64,000 nucleotides of DNA from JAFAXD01 sp963833605. Lineage in GTDB: Bacteria > Pseudomonadota > Alphaproteobacteria > Rhizobiales > Xanthobacteraceae. Made by a program: the position numbers and the translations under genes. How positions within the stretch are numbered: position 1 is the stretch's first letter; each line of letters starts with the position of its first letter. This document shows, piece by piece, positions 21,295 to 31,706 of this stretch. Below the pieces are notes generated by a model, which saw nothing but the letters and a program-made list of their open reading frames with translations, made no database searches and was not told the origin of the DNA. The DNA lies in contig CAWHYZ010000017.1 of NCBI GenBank assembly GCA_963833605.1, positions 248,001 to 312,000 of the forward strand. The letters are read 5' to 3'.

Positions 21295-22353
21295 TCATCG
21301 GGCGGCTACCTCACTGATCTTCGTCGCCTCGAAGTTCCGGCCATGAGCCAGAACGCTCCAGGCGATGCGGGCCAGTTTGTTGGCGAGCGCAATCGCGAGC
21401 ACGTTGTGGTGCAGCCGCTTCTTGGCCGCCTCGATCCAGGGCTTGAGCCCGTGACGCTCCCAGCTCTTCGGCTTGATCAGTACAACCCAGGCGGCCTGCA
21501 CGAACAGGACGCGCAGATAGCGATTGCCGCGCTTCGATATCTTGCCGAGGATCGTGCGGTCCCCGGTCGAGATTTGTCTCGGAACGAGCCCCAGCCAGGC
21601 GGCAAAGTCTCGGCCTTTCGAGAACGCATCTCCAGCGCCGATCGCGGCCACCATCGCGCTCGAGATGATCGGCCCGATCCCCGGCACGCTCATCAGCCGC
21701 CCGCAACCGCCATCCTGGCGCGCCAGAGTCTCGATCTCGACCGATAGAGACTCGATCCGCTCATCCAGCCGGCGCCAGTCGCCGGCCAGGCCCTCGATCA
21801 CCTGCACCATACGAGGCGACAGGACATCCGGCGGTGTAGCCAGGATGGCCGGCAGCTCGGCACGCAAGAAGCGTTGTCCCTGCCGCACAGGAATGCCGCG
21901 CTCCAGCAGGAAAGCACGGATTTGATTGATGATGCCGGTGCGCTGGCTGACCAACCGCTCACGCACGCGGTGAAGCGCCTGCAAGTCAAGTTGATCGGCG
22001 GTCTTGGTCGCGACGAACTTCATCGTTGGGCGCTGTACCGCCTCGGCGATCGCCTCCGCATCGCGGAAGTCGTTCTTCTGTCCTTTCGAGTAGGGACGAA
22101 CGTAGTTCGCTGGCATCAGCCGCGCATCGTGGCCAAACGCCCTGAGCTTGCGACTGAGATGATGGGCGCCGACACAGGCTTCCATGCCGATCAGGCACCG
22201 CCGCATGTTCGCAAACCGTGTCTCCACCTGACCACGTGACCACTTCTGCCGCAACACGATCGCACCACGCTCATCCTGACCCACAATGTGGAACGAGTTC
22301 TTGCCGATATCGATGCCGACAACCGCAATTGAGGGATTGAGTCTCCGTGTCAT
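21295..22353 (-). CDS. IS110-family DEDD transposase
   Basis: About 352 residues from MTRRLN at 22353; the longer open frame to 22413 is unlikely to be used. The N-terminal DEDD RuvC-like domain is seen in VVGIDIGKNSFHIV, with the first aspartate in the family's GIDIGK-type motif, and in later acidic positions (GMEACVGAHH, NDFRDAEAIAEA). The C-terminal transposase_20 domain shows LMSVPGIGPIISSAM and the conserved serine region TGDRTILGKISKRGNRYLR. It looks intact, so the copy may be active. Confidence 0.92.
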   Translation of the reverse strand: MTRRLNPSIAVVGIDIGKNSFHIVGQDERGAIVLRQKWSRGQVETRFANMRRCLIGMEACVGAHHLSRKLRAFGHDARLMPANYVRPYSKGQKNDFRDAEAIAEAVQRPTMKFVATKTADQLDLQALHRVRERLVSQRTGIINQIRAFLLERGIPVRQGQRFLRAELPAILATPPDVLSPRMVQVIEGLAGDWRRLDERIESLSVEIETLARQDGGCGRLMSVPGIGPIISSAMVAAIGAGDAFSKGRDFAAWLGLVPRQISTGDRTILGKISKRGNRYLRVLFVQAAWVVLIKPKSWERHGLKPWIEAAKKRLHHNVLAIALANKLARIAWSVLAHGRNFEATKISEVAAR

Positions 22354-22409
22354 GGCGTGCTCCTCGTCTTTGGCGCCCCTTGCCAGCTTCGATCGCTGGC
22401 GGGGCAGGA

Positions 22410-22424
22410 GCACGGCCGGACCAT
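22410..22424. repeat. IS inverted repeat, right
   Basis: GCACGGCCGGACCAT, complementary to 21030-21044. It borders the transposase-start side of the element. Confidence 0.85.
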
Positions 22425-25400
22425 CCCATTAGCAGAAATCGCGGCATTGATGGTGGCGTTCAAATCCGGGCGGGCCGCAATCGTCTTCCCTTCGTCGATC
22501 ATCACGTTCAGCTTGTCGACCAAGCTCTGGACCTGCGTCGCGGTGAGGCCGCCGGCGATGTGATTGTCGCGATCGATCGTTTTTAGGATCGCGGCAACGT
22601 CGAGCCACTGCTGCGACAGGTCAAGCCAGATCGGCTTTTGTAACGTGAACTCCGCCAGGGCCCTGTCGGCAGCGTCTTCGAAGGATTGCTGCAATCCGCC
22701 GATACCTCCGACCACTCCCGTAGCGGAAACGGCGGTTTCGGGCATTGCCGACGAACTGTTCAGACACTGCTCGTACGCCTGCCGCATTTTCTCGGCATCA
22801 GCCCGCATCGTGTCGATGTCGTTTGTAAGGTCCCAGACGGCGAATGCGGTGCGAGCGCCGCCAGCCGGATATGCCAACTCCGGGACAAATGACAAGACAT
22901 CGAGAGCGATATAGAGAATATCTCTCTCGGCCGCCGGCGAGTCCAGCTTGTTAATGTGGTTGGCCAGAGCGAGGACATCCGTGCCGAGCGCAACGTAGTT
23001 CAGCTTTTTGATCAGATCGGTAGCCGACGGCGGTAGTCCAAGGGACTTGACCAGCAAATCCTTGCCTGTCGCCAGACCAAGAAGCGCCGCTTCCAGACCG
23101 TAAGCGTCGGCGATAGCAAAGAAGCTATCCTTCATCAAATCCTGGAACTGTGAATTCGCCGCGTCGCATGGGTCCTTGTTGTTGTTGTTGCCATGGCCGC
23201 CCCCGACGTTTCCGTGTCCCGAACCACCGGGCGGCGCCATGCCGTGCCAGCCGGGCGCGGTGACGCCGGAGCCGGGATCGCTGACGACGGTCTGGCCGTC
23301 CGCCGACACCGTGCCGGTGCCGTCGATGACGAGACGGCCGGTGGTGTGGTCGAAGGACAGGATGTCGAGCTTGGTGCCTGGTGCGGCGCCGAACACATTG
23401 GGCATCGTCAGGACGGCGGGAGTCGTGAAGGTTGCGCCGTTCGGAACCTGGATGGTGATGTCGAACGTGTGCTGCATCAGGCCGGGCGGCAGCATGTCCA
23501 TCACCAGCGATGCCGGCACCGGGCTGATCCCGACCTGCGCGTTCTGCACCGGGTTGCCGTTCTCGTCGACGATGCTCCCGGGCTGCACGGTCAGCGAAAG
23601 CTGGTTCAGTTGATCCGGCGTCAAATTCGTCCCGCCGGTGCCGGTGTCGCTGGGCGCGGTAACAACCGTCGGCGCGGTGTCGCTGACGGTGGTGAGGATA
23701 TTGGTCGCAAGCCGCGGCAGGTAGACGGCCGGATTGTTGGTATTGGCGGCTTGCACATCGGGCGAGCCCATACTCCCCATGATGGTATTGGCAATTCCCG
23801 GCCGGATGGTCGTGTCCATGACCATCACCGGGAAATAGAACCCGCTCGGCGCGTTGGTTGCGGCGGTGCCGTCGAACTCGATCTTAACGTCACCGGTCGG
23901 CACGTTGCTGAGCGTGAAACGTCCCTGCGCATCGGTGAAGACGGGCTCGTCCTCGTGTCCGAGGACGAACACCTTCACGCCGGCAATCGGCAGCTTCCAG
24001 GTGTCGTTGGCGAAGTCGGCGAGACCATCGGGCGCAGCTTTCACGTCGTCCGGCGTCATCGGCGCGCTGTCGGGACCGGGATCAACAACAATTCCAGTGA
24101 TGCTGGTGCCTGGGACGAAAGCGGTGCTGACCGTGGTGAAGGTTTCGGTCAGGTCGCTGCCCGGGGTCCCGCTCCCGGTCGCATCGAGCAGTGTGCCGTC
24201 GGCGCCTTTGATCTGATCACCTTGCAGGTGGAGCGTGATCGTTGAAGCGCCAGGCAGGGGATCGGTAAAGAAAAGCCACGCCGCCGTGCTGTCGGCGAAT
24301 GGAACCACGGTCGCCGGCACCACGGCGCCGGTCGAAATCCGTCGCAAAGAAGCTCGCACTCGTGAGCGTCGCTGGATCAATCGCACGCGAGAACGTCACC
24401 TTCGGACGATAGGTGACGCCCACATCAACGGCGCCGGCGATCGGCGTGACATCCGTGACGGTCAGAGGCGGCAATGCCGGCAGCGAAACGTTGAGTGCCT
24501 GCGTCGTGCTGTTGCCCGCGGCGTCTGTCGCCCTGAGCGTCAGGACGTGGTTGCCGCTCGCGAGCTTGCTGAAATCGAGCGTCTGATCGAATGCGCCGGT
24601 TGCAGGATCGAACGCAAGCGGCATCTTGATGCCGCCATCGAAGTCGTAGGACAGACCGGTGAGGCTGTCCCCCGCCTCCACCGAGATCGTGCCGGCCAGG
24701 CTCTCGGTGCCGGCAAGTGTGTTGCCGTCGTGGACGCTGTTTTCACCCAAAGTGATCTGCGGCGCGCGCGTTGCCAGCGTGAAACCGAATGCGACCGGGG
24801 TGCCGACATTGCCTTGCGCATCGGTGGCCGTGAACCGCAGGGTGTGGGACCCGTCGGCCGTGCCATCGAGCGGCAATGCGAGCGGAACCGAGAATGTGCC
24901 ATCACTGTTGAACGCAACGTCCATCACGCTCGTCGTGTCGAGCGTCACCTGCAGCCCGGCCACTCCCGACAGGTTGTCAGTAACAATTCCGGTGATGGTC
25001 GGGTCGTGATTGATCACCAGGCCCGAGGTCTGATCAAAGCCGATCTTGGGCGGCACCACGTCTTGCGAGATGTCGAACGCGCGCAGGGTCCAATCGCCAA
25101 CTTGTTGGCCGACGGCGAGACCGTCGGTGTTGGAGAACATGAAATGAATGCCGCCGTAGATACGGCTGATGCCGGCTTCCTGCGCGGCTTGGTCGAAGCT
25201 GGTGTAGCTGCGCGTGACGCCGGCAAGGCTTGATGAGTTGGTCGTGAATTCGTAGTCCGTGCCAAAGAATTGCGTGAGGATATCCGCTGCTGCCGCGCTG
25301 AATGTGGAGTGGCCGGATATGTATTCCGGGAAATTCGGCGTCACGATCAGCGGCTGCCAGGTCGTATCCTGGATGATGCCAGCATTGGCAAAGCTGTCAG

Positions 25401-28400
25401 CGTTCTGAATGACCGTGATCGGGCGCCAGGTGTTGAGACTGTATTTCGTGTTCCAGGCTGCGATGCCGGCATCCGCCAGCGCGACATTGAGCTCGGCGAG
25501 GAGCCGCGCATTCTGCGCGAGACTGTCGCCCTGCTGCTGGGCGACCTGATCGGCGATGTTGTTCCAGTGTCCGGGCGGGGTGAACGTGCCGGTCCCATCC
25601 TTCCAGAAATTGGCAATTTGCGTCTGATCCGCGGTGCGCGTCGTGCTGTTGGCCGCACCGAGCAATTCGGTCTGGTTGACCGCATCCGCGTAGGCCTGGC
25701 TCGACAGAGCCGGCGGTCCAGCCGGATCGAACTGGTTCGAGGTCGTCATAGCAAAGGGCGTCACATCGCCCCACTGCGGCGCCAAGGCCGGCATGAAGCT
25801 TGGTCCCGTCGGCCTCCACTGCCCGGTCGCCGTGCTGCCCTCGTCGAAGACGGTCGCGTTCCATCCGTCGTTGGCGCGCAGCGCAATGAACTTCGCCGCC
25901 ACCAAAGCCCCCAAGGCCATTCCATCGGTCTGCGATTGGCCGTCCGGGATGGCGTCGAGTTGCGCACTGAGGTCAGCGTCAAATGCCGCTTTCTGCGCCG
26001 GGAACAAATAGGCGAGCGCGTCATGGGCCGCCTGGGCCACGGCCGCGCTGACATCGGCATCGGCCGGGGCCGATAGATTGAGCAGATATCCGGGAGTGCC
26101 GTTGAGGGCGCTCACCGCGTCAAAAACCGCAAGACTCTCGATCGCGAGGGCGCGCGAGGCGAATATCGGTGTGGAGGCGTCGGTTTTGATCGCGTTGAGC
26201 GCGATCTGGTTCCACTGGACCGCCAGGTCGGCGGACCCCGTCGCCTCTTGCCGATCTACGGTCAGCGAAAAGGTGTTGGTATTGCCGGCAAAATCCGTCG
26301 ATTGCACCGCGAGTGGATTGGCGCCCAGAGCCAGATCGAACGTCGGCAAACTGAAACGCGCCGGTCGTACTGGCAATCGTGGTCTGACCCGTTGACAGGA
26401 GTGAAACGGCATCGCCGGCACCGGTCGCTCCGACGAGGCTGACCCTGCTCGATTGAGTCTCGTGCGTCTCCGGTGAGCCGGTCTGATCGCTTTTGGAGAG
26501 GTCGAAGACCGGTGTGGGGGGCGGCGTTTCGTCTATGACCAGGGCACGGGTTGCTTGGATCGCACCGCCAACGCTGTTTACCCGTGCCGCGACTTGGTAG
26601 CTGCCATCCGGCAGTGTCTCGGTTGTCAGCGCGCCCGACGGCACCGTGGCCGACCACGTACCGTCGCCGGCAATTTGCGCCGCATATTGATTGCCATTGA
26701 ACGCCACCATAACGGTCAGGCCACCGAGGCCTGTGGCGGTCCCCCCAATGGACAGGGATTGCTGCGCTTCAGCCGCATTCACCACGTCGTCACCGGCAAT
26801 TCGATTGATCGCAAGCGTTTGCAGTATTTGCTGTACCGTGACCAGGGTGCCGGCGTGGCCGTCGGTAGCTGCCGTGAATTGGTCGGCAGCGTACTGACCG
26901 AGCAGTGTGATGTTGGCCGTGTGACTGTTGTCAGTCACCGCGAGGGTGCCGCTCGAGGTGCCGCTTTGCGTCCACGTCGCACTTGTTGTTCCAGCGATGA
27001 AAGCGATGTCGCGCAGGTCGAGCAAATCCGGCAAGGCGAAGCCGGCCACCAGCCCGCCGAAGGTCAATGCGTTGTCGAGCTGCAGGATGCCGCCACCGCC
27101 AGGTGCAAACGTCACCGCGTCGGTCCCGATCGACCCCCCGCTCGTGATCTCGAGCGTCCCGCCGCTGATCGTGGCCGCACTGGCCACGCCGCCGCCCGTG
27201 ACGTATTCAAGGCCGCCGCTTCCGACGAGCGCGCTCAAGGTTACGCCGCCGCTCAGTACGGCTTCAATGCCGCCGCTGCTGAAGGTCGTTCCGCTCGCCA
27301 CGCCGCCGCCAAGAACGACCTCCGTGCCGCCGCTGCGCAAAATCGTGCCGACCGCAACGCCCCCGGACTCGACATAGGCCGCCGCGCCGCTGCTCAGCAC
27401 GGTGCCGCTCGCCGTGCCTGCATCGAGCATCAAACCGCTGGCGCTGACGGTCGTCCCGATAGCGACGCCGCCGGCTGCGATGTTCTCCTGGCCGCCGAAG
27501 CTCACCACCGCGCCGCTGCCAACGCCGCCCGATGCCACGTACTCGACGCCGCCGAAGCCGACGGTGGCCCCACTTGCAGCGCCGCCCGCAAACACCACCT
27601 CGACGCCGCCGCTGAGCATCGTGCCGCTCGCCACGCCACCGCTCGAGATAATGTCGGCGCCCGCCACCGTCGTGCCGGTGATGCTGCCGCCCGAGAGGAT
27701 AAACGCCGCCGCACCGCCGCTCACCGCCACGCTGGTCGCCTTGCCGGCATCCATCAGGACCGCGCCGCTCAAGATGGTCGCGCCGACACCGGTACCACCG
27801 GCCGCGATGTTCTCCTGGCCGCCGCTCGACACCAGCGTGTTGCTGGCGGTGCCGCCAGACCCGACGTATTCCACGCCGCCGAAGCCGCTGACGGTCGTGC
27901 CCACGGTCGTGCCGCCGAACACAGCTTCGGCCGCGCCGCTCAGCACGGTGCCGCTCGCCACACCGCCCGACGACACGATATCGGCCGCGCCCGCCACCAC
28001 GCTGAGGCCGGACGCGACGCCGCCGGACGTGATGTAGGCCGCAGCGCCGCTCAACAACAACACGGAGCTCGCGCTGCCGCCATCGAGCAGCGAGCCGCCG
28101 CCGCTCACCGTCACGCCGCTCGCCACACCGCCGGCGCCGACGTTCTCCTGGCCGCCGCTCAGCACCGTAGCGGCATAGGCGATGCCGCCGGATGCGATGT
28201 AGTCCACGCTACCGCTGCCGACCGTCGTTGAGACCGCCGAACCGGCGATCAACGTAGCCCCGCCGCTCAGCGTCGTGGCGCTGGTGGCGCCGCCGCTACG
28301 CACGACCTCGGCGCCGCCGCCGAACACCGTCATGCCAGAGGCAGCGCCCCCGGACTGGACGTACGCCACCGCACCGCTGCTCAGCACCACGCTGCGCACG

Positions 28401-28711
28401 AGGCCGGCGTCGATCAGCTGGCCGCCGCTGTTGATGGTGCCACCGCTGGCAATACCGCCGGCACCGACGTTCTCGGTGCCGCCGTTCGACACCACGGTGC
28501 TGGCCGCAATGCCGCCCGAGGCCATGTACTCCAGGCCGCCGCTGAAGACGTTCGTTGCGATGGCCGTGCCGCCGCTGAACACGACCTCGATGCCGCCGCT
28601 CGACACCGACGCCGAGAGCGACGTGCCATCGATCAAAACGTCCAAAATATCGCCGCTGGTGACGACGAAGCCGGAATTCACAGCGCCTGAAGAGACAAAC
28701 ACAGTCGTCAT
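22425..28711 (-). pseudogene. Giant modular surface/secreted protein, N-terminal half (AIDA repeats, haloperoxidase domain)
   Basis: Starts at the ATG at 28711 behind GGGGGGAAG, with no Sec signal. First comes a long AIDA/autotransporter strand-loop-strand array, then a DGHAGTL module, then an Ig-like domain. A frame change at 26348-26350 (one T too many) leads into a vanadium haloperoxidase/PAP2 domain (about 26.2-25.1 kb). It has K-Y-S-L-N-T-W-R-P, YISGHS and SRIYGGIH, which match the Kx6RP, SGH and SRx5H vanadate-site pattern. After further Ig-like modules and a second frame change near 24330 it continues to 22425, where the IS cuts it. As read, translation stops inside the IS at 22350. 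Full length without the breaks would be about 4,330 residues. Confidence 0.75.
27130..28690 (-). repeat. AIDA-like strand-loop-strand repeat array
   Basis: About 500 residues of tandem units of roughly 19-22 residues built on GGxAxGTxxxSGGxExVxSGG. They are typical of the passenger of AIDA-type adhesins (TIGR04415-like). On DNA this gives a GC-rich, imperfect period of about 60 bases, which also creates long antisense open frames that are not genes. Confidence 0.8.
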
Positions 28712-29491
28712 GACACTTCCCCCCGCATGGACGCGGACGTTTGTTATGATTGTTATGATGTGTTGTTGTTACTCCCGAATTCTGGGAGGCCTTGGATGAT
28801 GATCTTCACGCGATCGATCACGATGCGGCGCTCGCGCTCGACATAGCGCGCACGGCATCAAGACGTAGGCAGTGTTGCAAGAGTTTATGATCGAAGTTGC
28901 GGTCCGAGTGTGCCATCCCCGTTGAGCGTACGGCATCGCGTCTGCCGCTTGTTGGGAGAGCCCCCACAGGGGACCGGGATCATCCATTTCAAAAGCCTAA
29001 CCTTCCTCCCCTTGGTACACAACGATACTGCCGCGTGTTGTCACCAATACTGCTGCGTGTGACCGCTTCTGCGGAATTTACGTATGGAGTCGGCACTCTC
29101 GCCGCGCGTGTAGTTGATGATCGACCGCAAAGTTCAACGACGAAATCCTCAACCCTGGCGAAGCATAGAAGCGGAAGACGAGTTGTAATTCTTGACATTG
29201 CTCTCAGCGAGCGTCGCTCCGGAAATTCTGCCAAGGCCCAGGCCCGGCGATGCAGCGACTCCGATGTGTTGTTCATCACCGACGCATGAACAGTCCTGCG
29301 AAGCCGGCGTCTCGAAGGCCGCGCGACCGCATTTCTCGTCGGAATGATTGATTGTCGGCTATCGCGATACTGAACCGCGCCGGCATGCGGACGACCGCAC
29401 GCAACTCACATTGTCGGCTATTCAACTTTCTCGTTATACTGACGCCGGGGTGCTAATATGGCCGTTGCGTGCAATCTCCAAGGAGACATCG
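28712..29491. other. Divergent intergenic region, giant protein / solute receptor
   Basis: 780 bases. Next to the giant gene is an AT-rich tract with the direct repeat GTTATGATT/GTTATGATG and an imperfect palindrome (28773-28789). Near the right end ATTGTCGGCTAT occurs twice (29351 and 29410). Short open frames show no family motif, so I call no gene here. Confidence 0.45.
29411..29440 (+). promoter_or_regulatory. Sigma70-like promoter of the LivJ-like receptor
   Basis: TTGTCG (29411-29416), an 18-base spacer and TATACT (29435-29440), about 50 bases before the start codon. The -35 lies in the second copy of the 12-base direct repeat ATTGTCGGCTAT. Confidence 0.45.
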
Positions 29492-30700
29492 ATGATGCGA
29501 CCACAATGGCGGTCGACGACAGTGGCGGGCGTCGCGATGGCCCTGCTGACGGTCATCGCGACCGCGTCCGTCGTCTCGGCGCAAACCATCAAGATCGGCT
29601 TGATCAACAGTTATTCGGGATTTCTTGCCCAGGCCGGAGACCAGATGCAAAAGGGCATCGATCTCTACGCCAAAGAACATGAAAAGGATCTGCCGTCGGG
29701 AGTCAAGATCGAGATCATCCGCCGCGATGATGCCGCCTCACCCGACACTGGCAAGCGCCTGGCCCAGGAGCTGATCGCGCGCGAACAGGTTCAGCTGTTA
29801 TTGGGTATCGTCGGGTCCCCGATTGCGGCCGCGGTAGCACCGCTGACCGCGCAGGCCAAAATTCCGCTTGTCATTACCAATGCAGGTGGCGTCGCCATTC
29901 CGCGCATGTCGCCGTATGTGGTGCGGGTCGCGTTCACGCAGTGGCAGCAGGCCTATCCGCTCGGCCAATGGGCGGCGAAGCAGAACTGGAAGACCGCCTA
30001 CACGGCGGTCAGCGATTTTATCCCAGGGCACGACGCCGAAGGCGCCTTCACCAAGGGCTGGACCGATGCCGGCTTGAAAGTGCTGGGGGCGGTTCGCTTT
30101 CCAACCAGCAATCCGGACTTCACGCCAATCATACAGCGCATCAAGGACACCCGCCCGGACGTGGCGTTCATCTGGGTGCCGGCACAGGAACAGGCGACGG
30201 CGGTGCTCAAGACGGTGCAGGATTTTGGCCTTCGGCAGGCCGGAATCAATGTCGTGTCGACGCAGGACCTCGTTCCGGACGAACAACTGCCGATGATGGG
30301 GAATGTCGCGCTCGGCATCGTCACCTCCGGCATCTATTCGGCTGCCGCTGATCGGCCGGCCAACAAGGCTTTTCTGGCGGCCTGGGATCGCGAATATGCT
30401 GGCAAGGCGATCCCGAACTTTCTATCCGCTGACGGCTGGGACGGCATGACAGCGATCTTCGACCTGATCAAGGCGACCAAGGGCAAGTTCACCGGCGACG
30501 AGGCGATGGCTTTCCTGTCGCATTGGAAGACTGCTGATAGCCCGCGCGGTCCGATCTCGATCGATCCGGCCACGCGCGACATCATCCTGAACGTCTATAT
30601 GCGCAGAACGGAGATGAAGGACGGCAAGCTCGCCAACATCGAGTTCGAAACGATTCCGAACGTGAAGGACCCGTGGAAGGAGTTCAATCCGCAAAAGTAA
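29492..30700 (+). CDS. ABC transporter substrate-binding protein, LivJ-like (Peripla_BP_6)
   Basis: About 402 residues from the ATG at 29492, preceded by AAGGAGA; an upstream in-frame start at 29348 has no such site. A signal peptide ends at VVSAQ. The mature protein (TIKIGLINSYSGFLAQAGDQ) and the LLGIVGSPIAAAVAPLT loop are typical of branched-chain amino acid/amide receptors. A LivF-like ATPase remnant directly follows, so this was once part of a full Liv-type importer locus. Today it is an orphan receptor here. Confidence 0.9.
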   Translation: MMRPQWRSTTVAGVAMALLTVIATASVVSAQTIKIGLINSYSGFLAQAGDQMQKGIDLYAKEHEKDLPSGVKIEIIRRDDAASPDTGKRLAQELIAREQVQLLLGIVGSPIAAAVAPLTAQAKIPLVITNAGGVAIPRMSPYVVRVAFTQWQQAYPLGQWAAKQNWKTAYTAVSDFIPGHDAEGAFTKGWTDAGLKVLGAVRFPTSNPDFTPIIQRIKDTRPDVAFIWVPAQEQATAVLKTVQDFGLRQAGINVVSTQDLVPDEQLPMMGNVALGIVTSGIYSAAADRPANKAFLAAWDREYAGKAIPNFLSADGWDGMTAIFDLIKATKGKFTGDEAMAFLSHWKTADSPRGPISIDPATRDIILNVYMRRTEMKDGKLANIEFETIPNVKDPWKEFNPQK

Positions 30701-30703
30701 CGG

Positions 30704-30886
30704 TTGCGTTCAACAATCGCCGGGCGTCCCTCGATCGGCCTTTCTCCGCTGATGGTGCAAGAGGTTTTCGCGGTCTTGAAATCGCTGCGCGAACAGGGGG
30801 TAACGGCCCTTCTGATCGAACCGAACGCCAAGCAGGCTCTGCAAATCTCGGACTACCAACTCCCGATCCGCGTCGGTCCGCGATGA
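30704..30886 (+). pseudogene. LivF-type ABC ATPase C-terminal fragment
   Basis: The frame encodes PSIGLSPLMVQEVFAVLKSL and GVTALLIEPNAKQALQISDY, which is the stretch after Walker B in LivF ATPases (normally E-P-S-x-G-L-x-P and LVEQNxxxAL). Walker A, signature and Walker B are absent, as is the end. A glutamine of the switch region is changed (IEPN for the usual VEQN). It is a relic of a transporter operon next to its receptor. Confidence 0.75.
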
Positions 30887-30993
30887 GCTCGCGGTCCGCT
30901 TCTGATGCTGTAGGCGGCTTCTCCGCCGCCATTAGCGACTTGGCAGCTCGTGGCTGCGCGCAGCGCTCCGCGCGGATCCGCCACATCGGGAGA

Positions 30994-31026
30994 CGGTACT
31001 ATCGCCGCGGTGCTGCGATAGTACCG
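30994..31026. repeat. 12-bp-arm palindrome (possible terminator or REP-like element)
   Basis: CGGTACTATCGC (30994-31005) and GCGATAGTACCG (31015-31026) are perfect complements around a 9-base loop. No T-run follows, so a classical intrinsic terminator is uncertain. It sits between the LivF fragment and the truncated GlcG-like gene. Confidence 0.55.
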
Positions 31027-31065
31027 CCAGAACCCGTCCCGGAATGACGATGAAGGATTACGCCC

Positions 31066-31359
31066 TCACTTCAGTTGATCGGCCACCTTGTCGATCCCGG
31101 CCTTGACGCAAGCCTCATCCTTTTCGCCGCCCGGCGCACCCGATGCGCCCACAGCGCCGATAACCTCGTCGCCCACCTTGATCGGCAGTGCGCCCTGGTT
31201 GGCTATGACATTGGTGAGATGGATCAGGCCGAGCGTCGGTTCGGCCTTTACGCGCTCGACCACCGCGCCGGACGGCGAACGAAACGTGCGCGCGGTGTAG
31301 GCCTTGCGCATGCTGTTCTCTATGGTGTGTGGACCGGTGTTGTCGCCGCGCACCTGCAC
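31066..31359 (-). pseudogene. GlcG/HbpS-like heme-binding protein, N-terminally truncated
   Basis: 97 residues from a GTG. The visible part (RGDNTGPHTIENSMRKAYTA, then LPIKVGDEVIGAVGASGAPG) is the conserved C-terminal two-thirds of the GlcG/HbpS (DUF336) fold. Normal members have about 50-60 more residues including a signal peptide; here an in-frame TAA lies just upstream. Probably a relic. Confidence 0.65.
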
Positions 31360-31706
31360 GATGATCTCGCCATAGGTGATTTCCTCATCCTGGTCGCGGC
31401 GGTGAATGTTTGCTTATGGCAACTCAGCCCTACCCGGATCCAGCGCCGTGGGGTATCATCCGCAGCCGTGGGATGTTTGTCCCGCGCTTGGGGAAAGCCG
31501 ACATGAGGCGTCGCGGCCTCAATGTATCGCGCGCGCCGAAGCGGACATCGAATGGAGCCCGAGAACTCGCTCTGGCTCGCCAATGACACGCGGCAACAGG
31601 CGTGCGCTCGGGGTAGCGCCGGGCGTCAATGGCCGACCAGCCGTGACATCACATACGCGTGGACGAATGACACCCAACCCGAGTCCTTGCATCAACAGGA
31701 GCAGCC
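31360..31706. other. Intergenic stretch, debris upstream of the TRAP receptor
   Basis: About 350 bases; no N-terminal half of the GlcG-like gene could be followed here in any frame, and no other gene is evident. Confidence 0.4.

Larger units (their letters stand above)
21030..22424 (-). mobile_element. IS110-family (IS1111-like) insertion sequence, 1,395 bp
   Basis: Both ends are fixed by a 15-base perfect inverted repeat (ATGGTCCGGCCGTGC at 21030-21044 and its complement at 22410-22424). Removing exactly this block joins the giant-protein frame on both sides without a base lost or gained. No target duplication is seen, as expected for the family. The transposase is near one end and a 265-base untranslated region lies downstream of it, the arrangement of the IS1111 subgroup. 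Confidence 0.88.

Noticed and set aside
26555..28231. 558-codon open frame on the plus strand
   Set aside because: It mirrors the GC-rich AIDA repeat array on the other strand and encodes low-complexity Arg/Ala/Gly sequence.
27130..28690. Possible CRISPR-like periodic repeat
   Set aside because: The period of about 60 bases is imperfect and in phase with codons of a protein repeat; there are no constant repeats with unique spacers.
14332..28711. RTX calcium-binding nonapeptides in the giant protein
   Set aside because: I looked for GGxGxDxxx rows and saw none, so I do not call it an RTX protein.
28790..28900. 30-residue minus-strand frame ending just before the giant gene
   Set aside because: It reads protein-like but has a stop directly upstream and no start or ribosome site; too little to call a gene.
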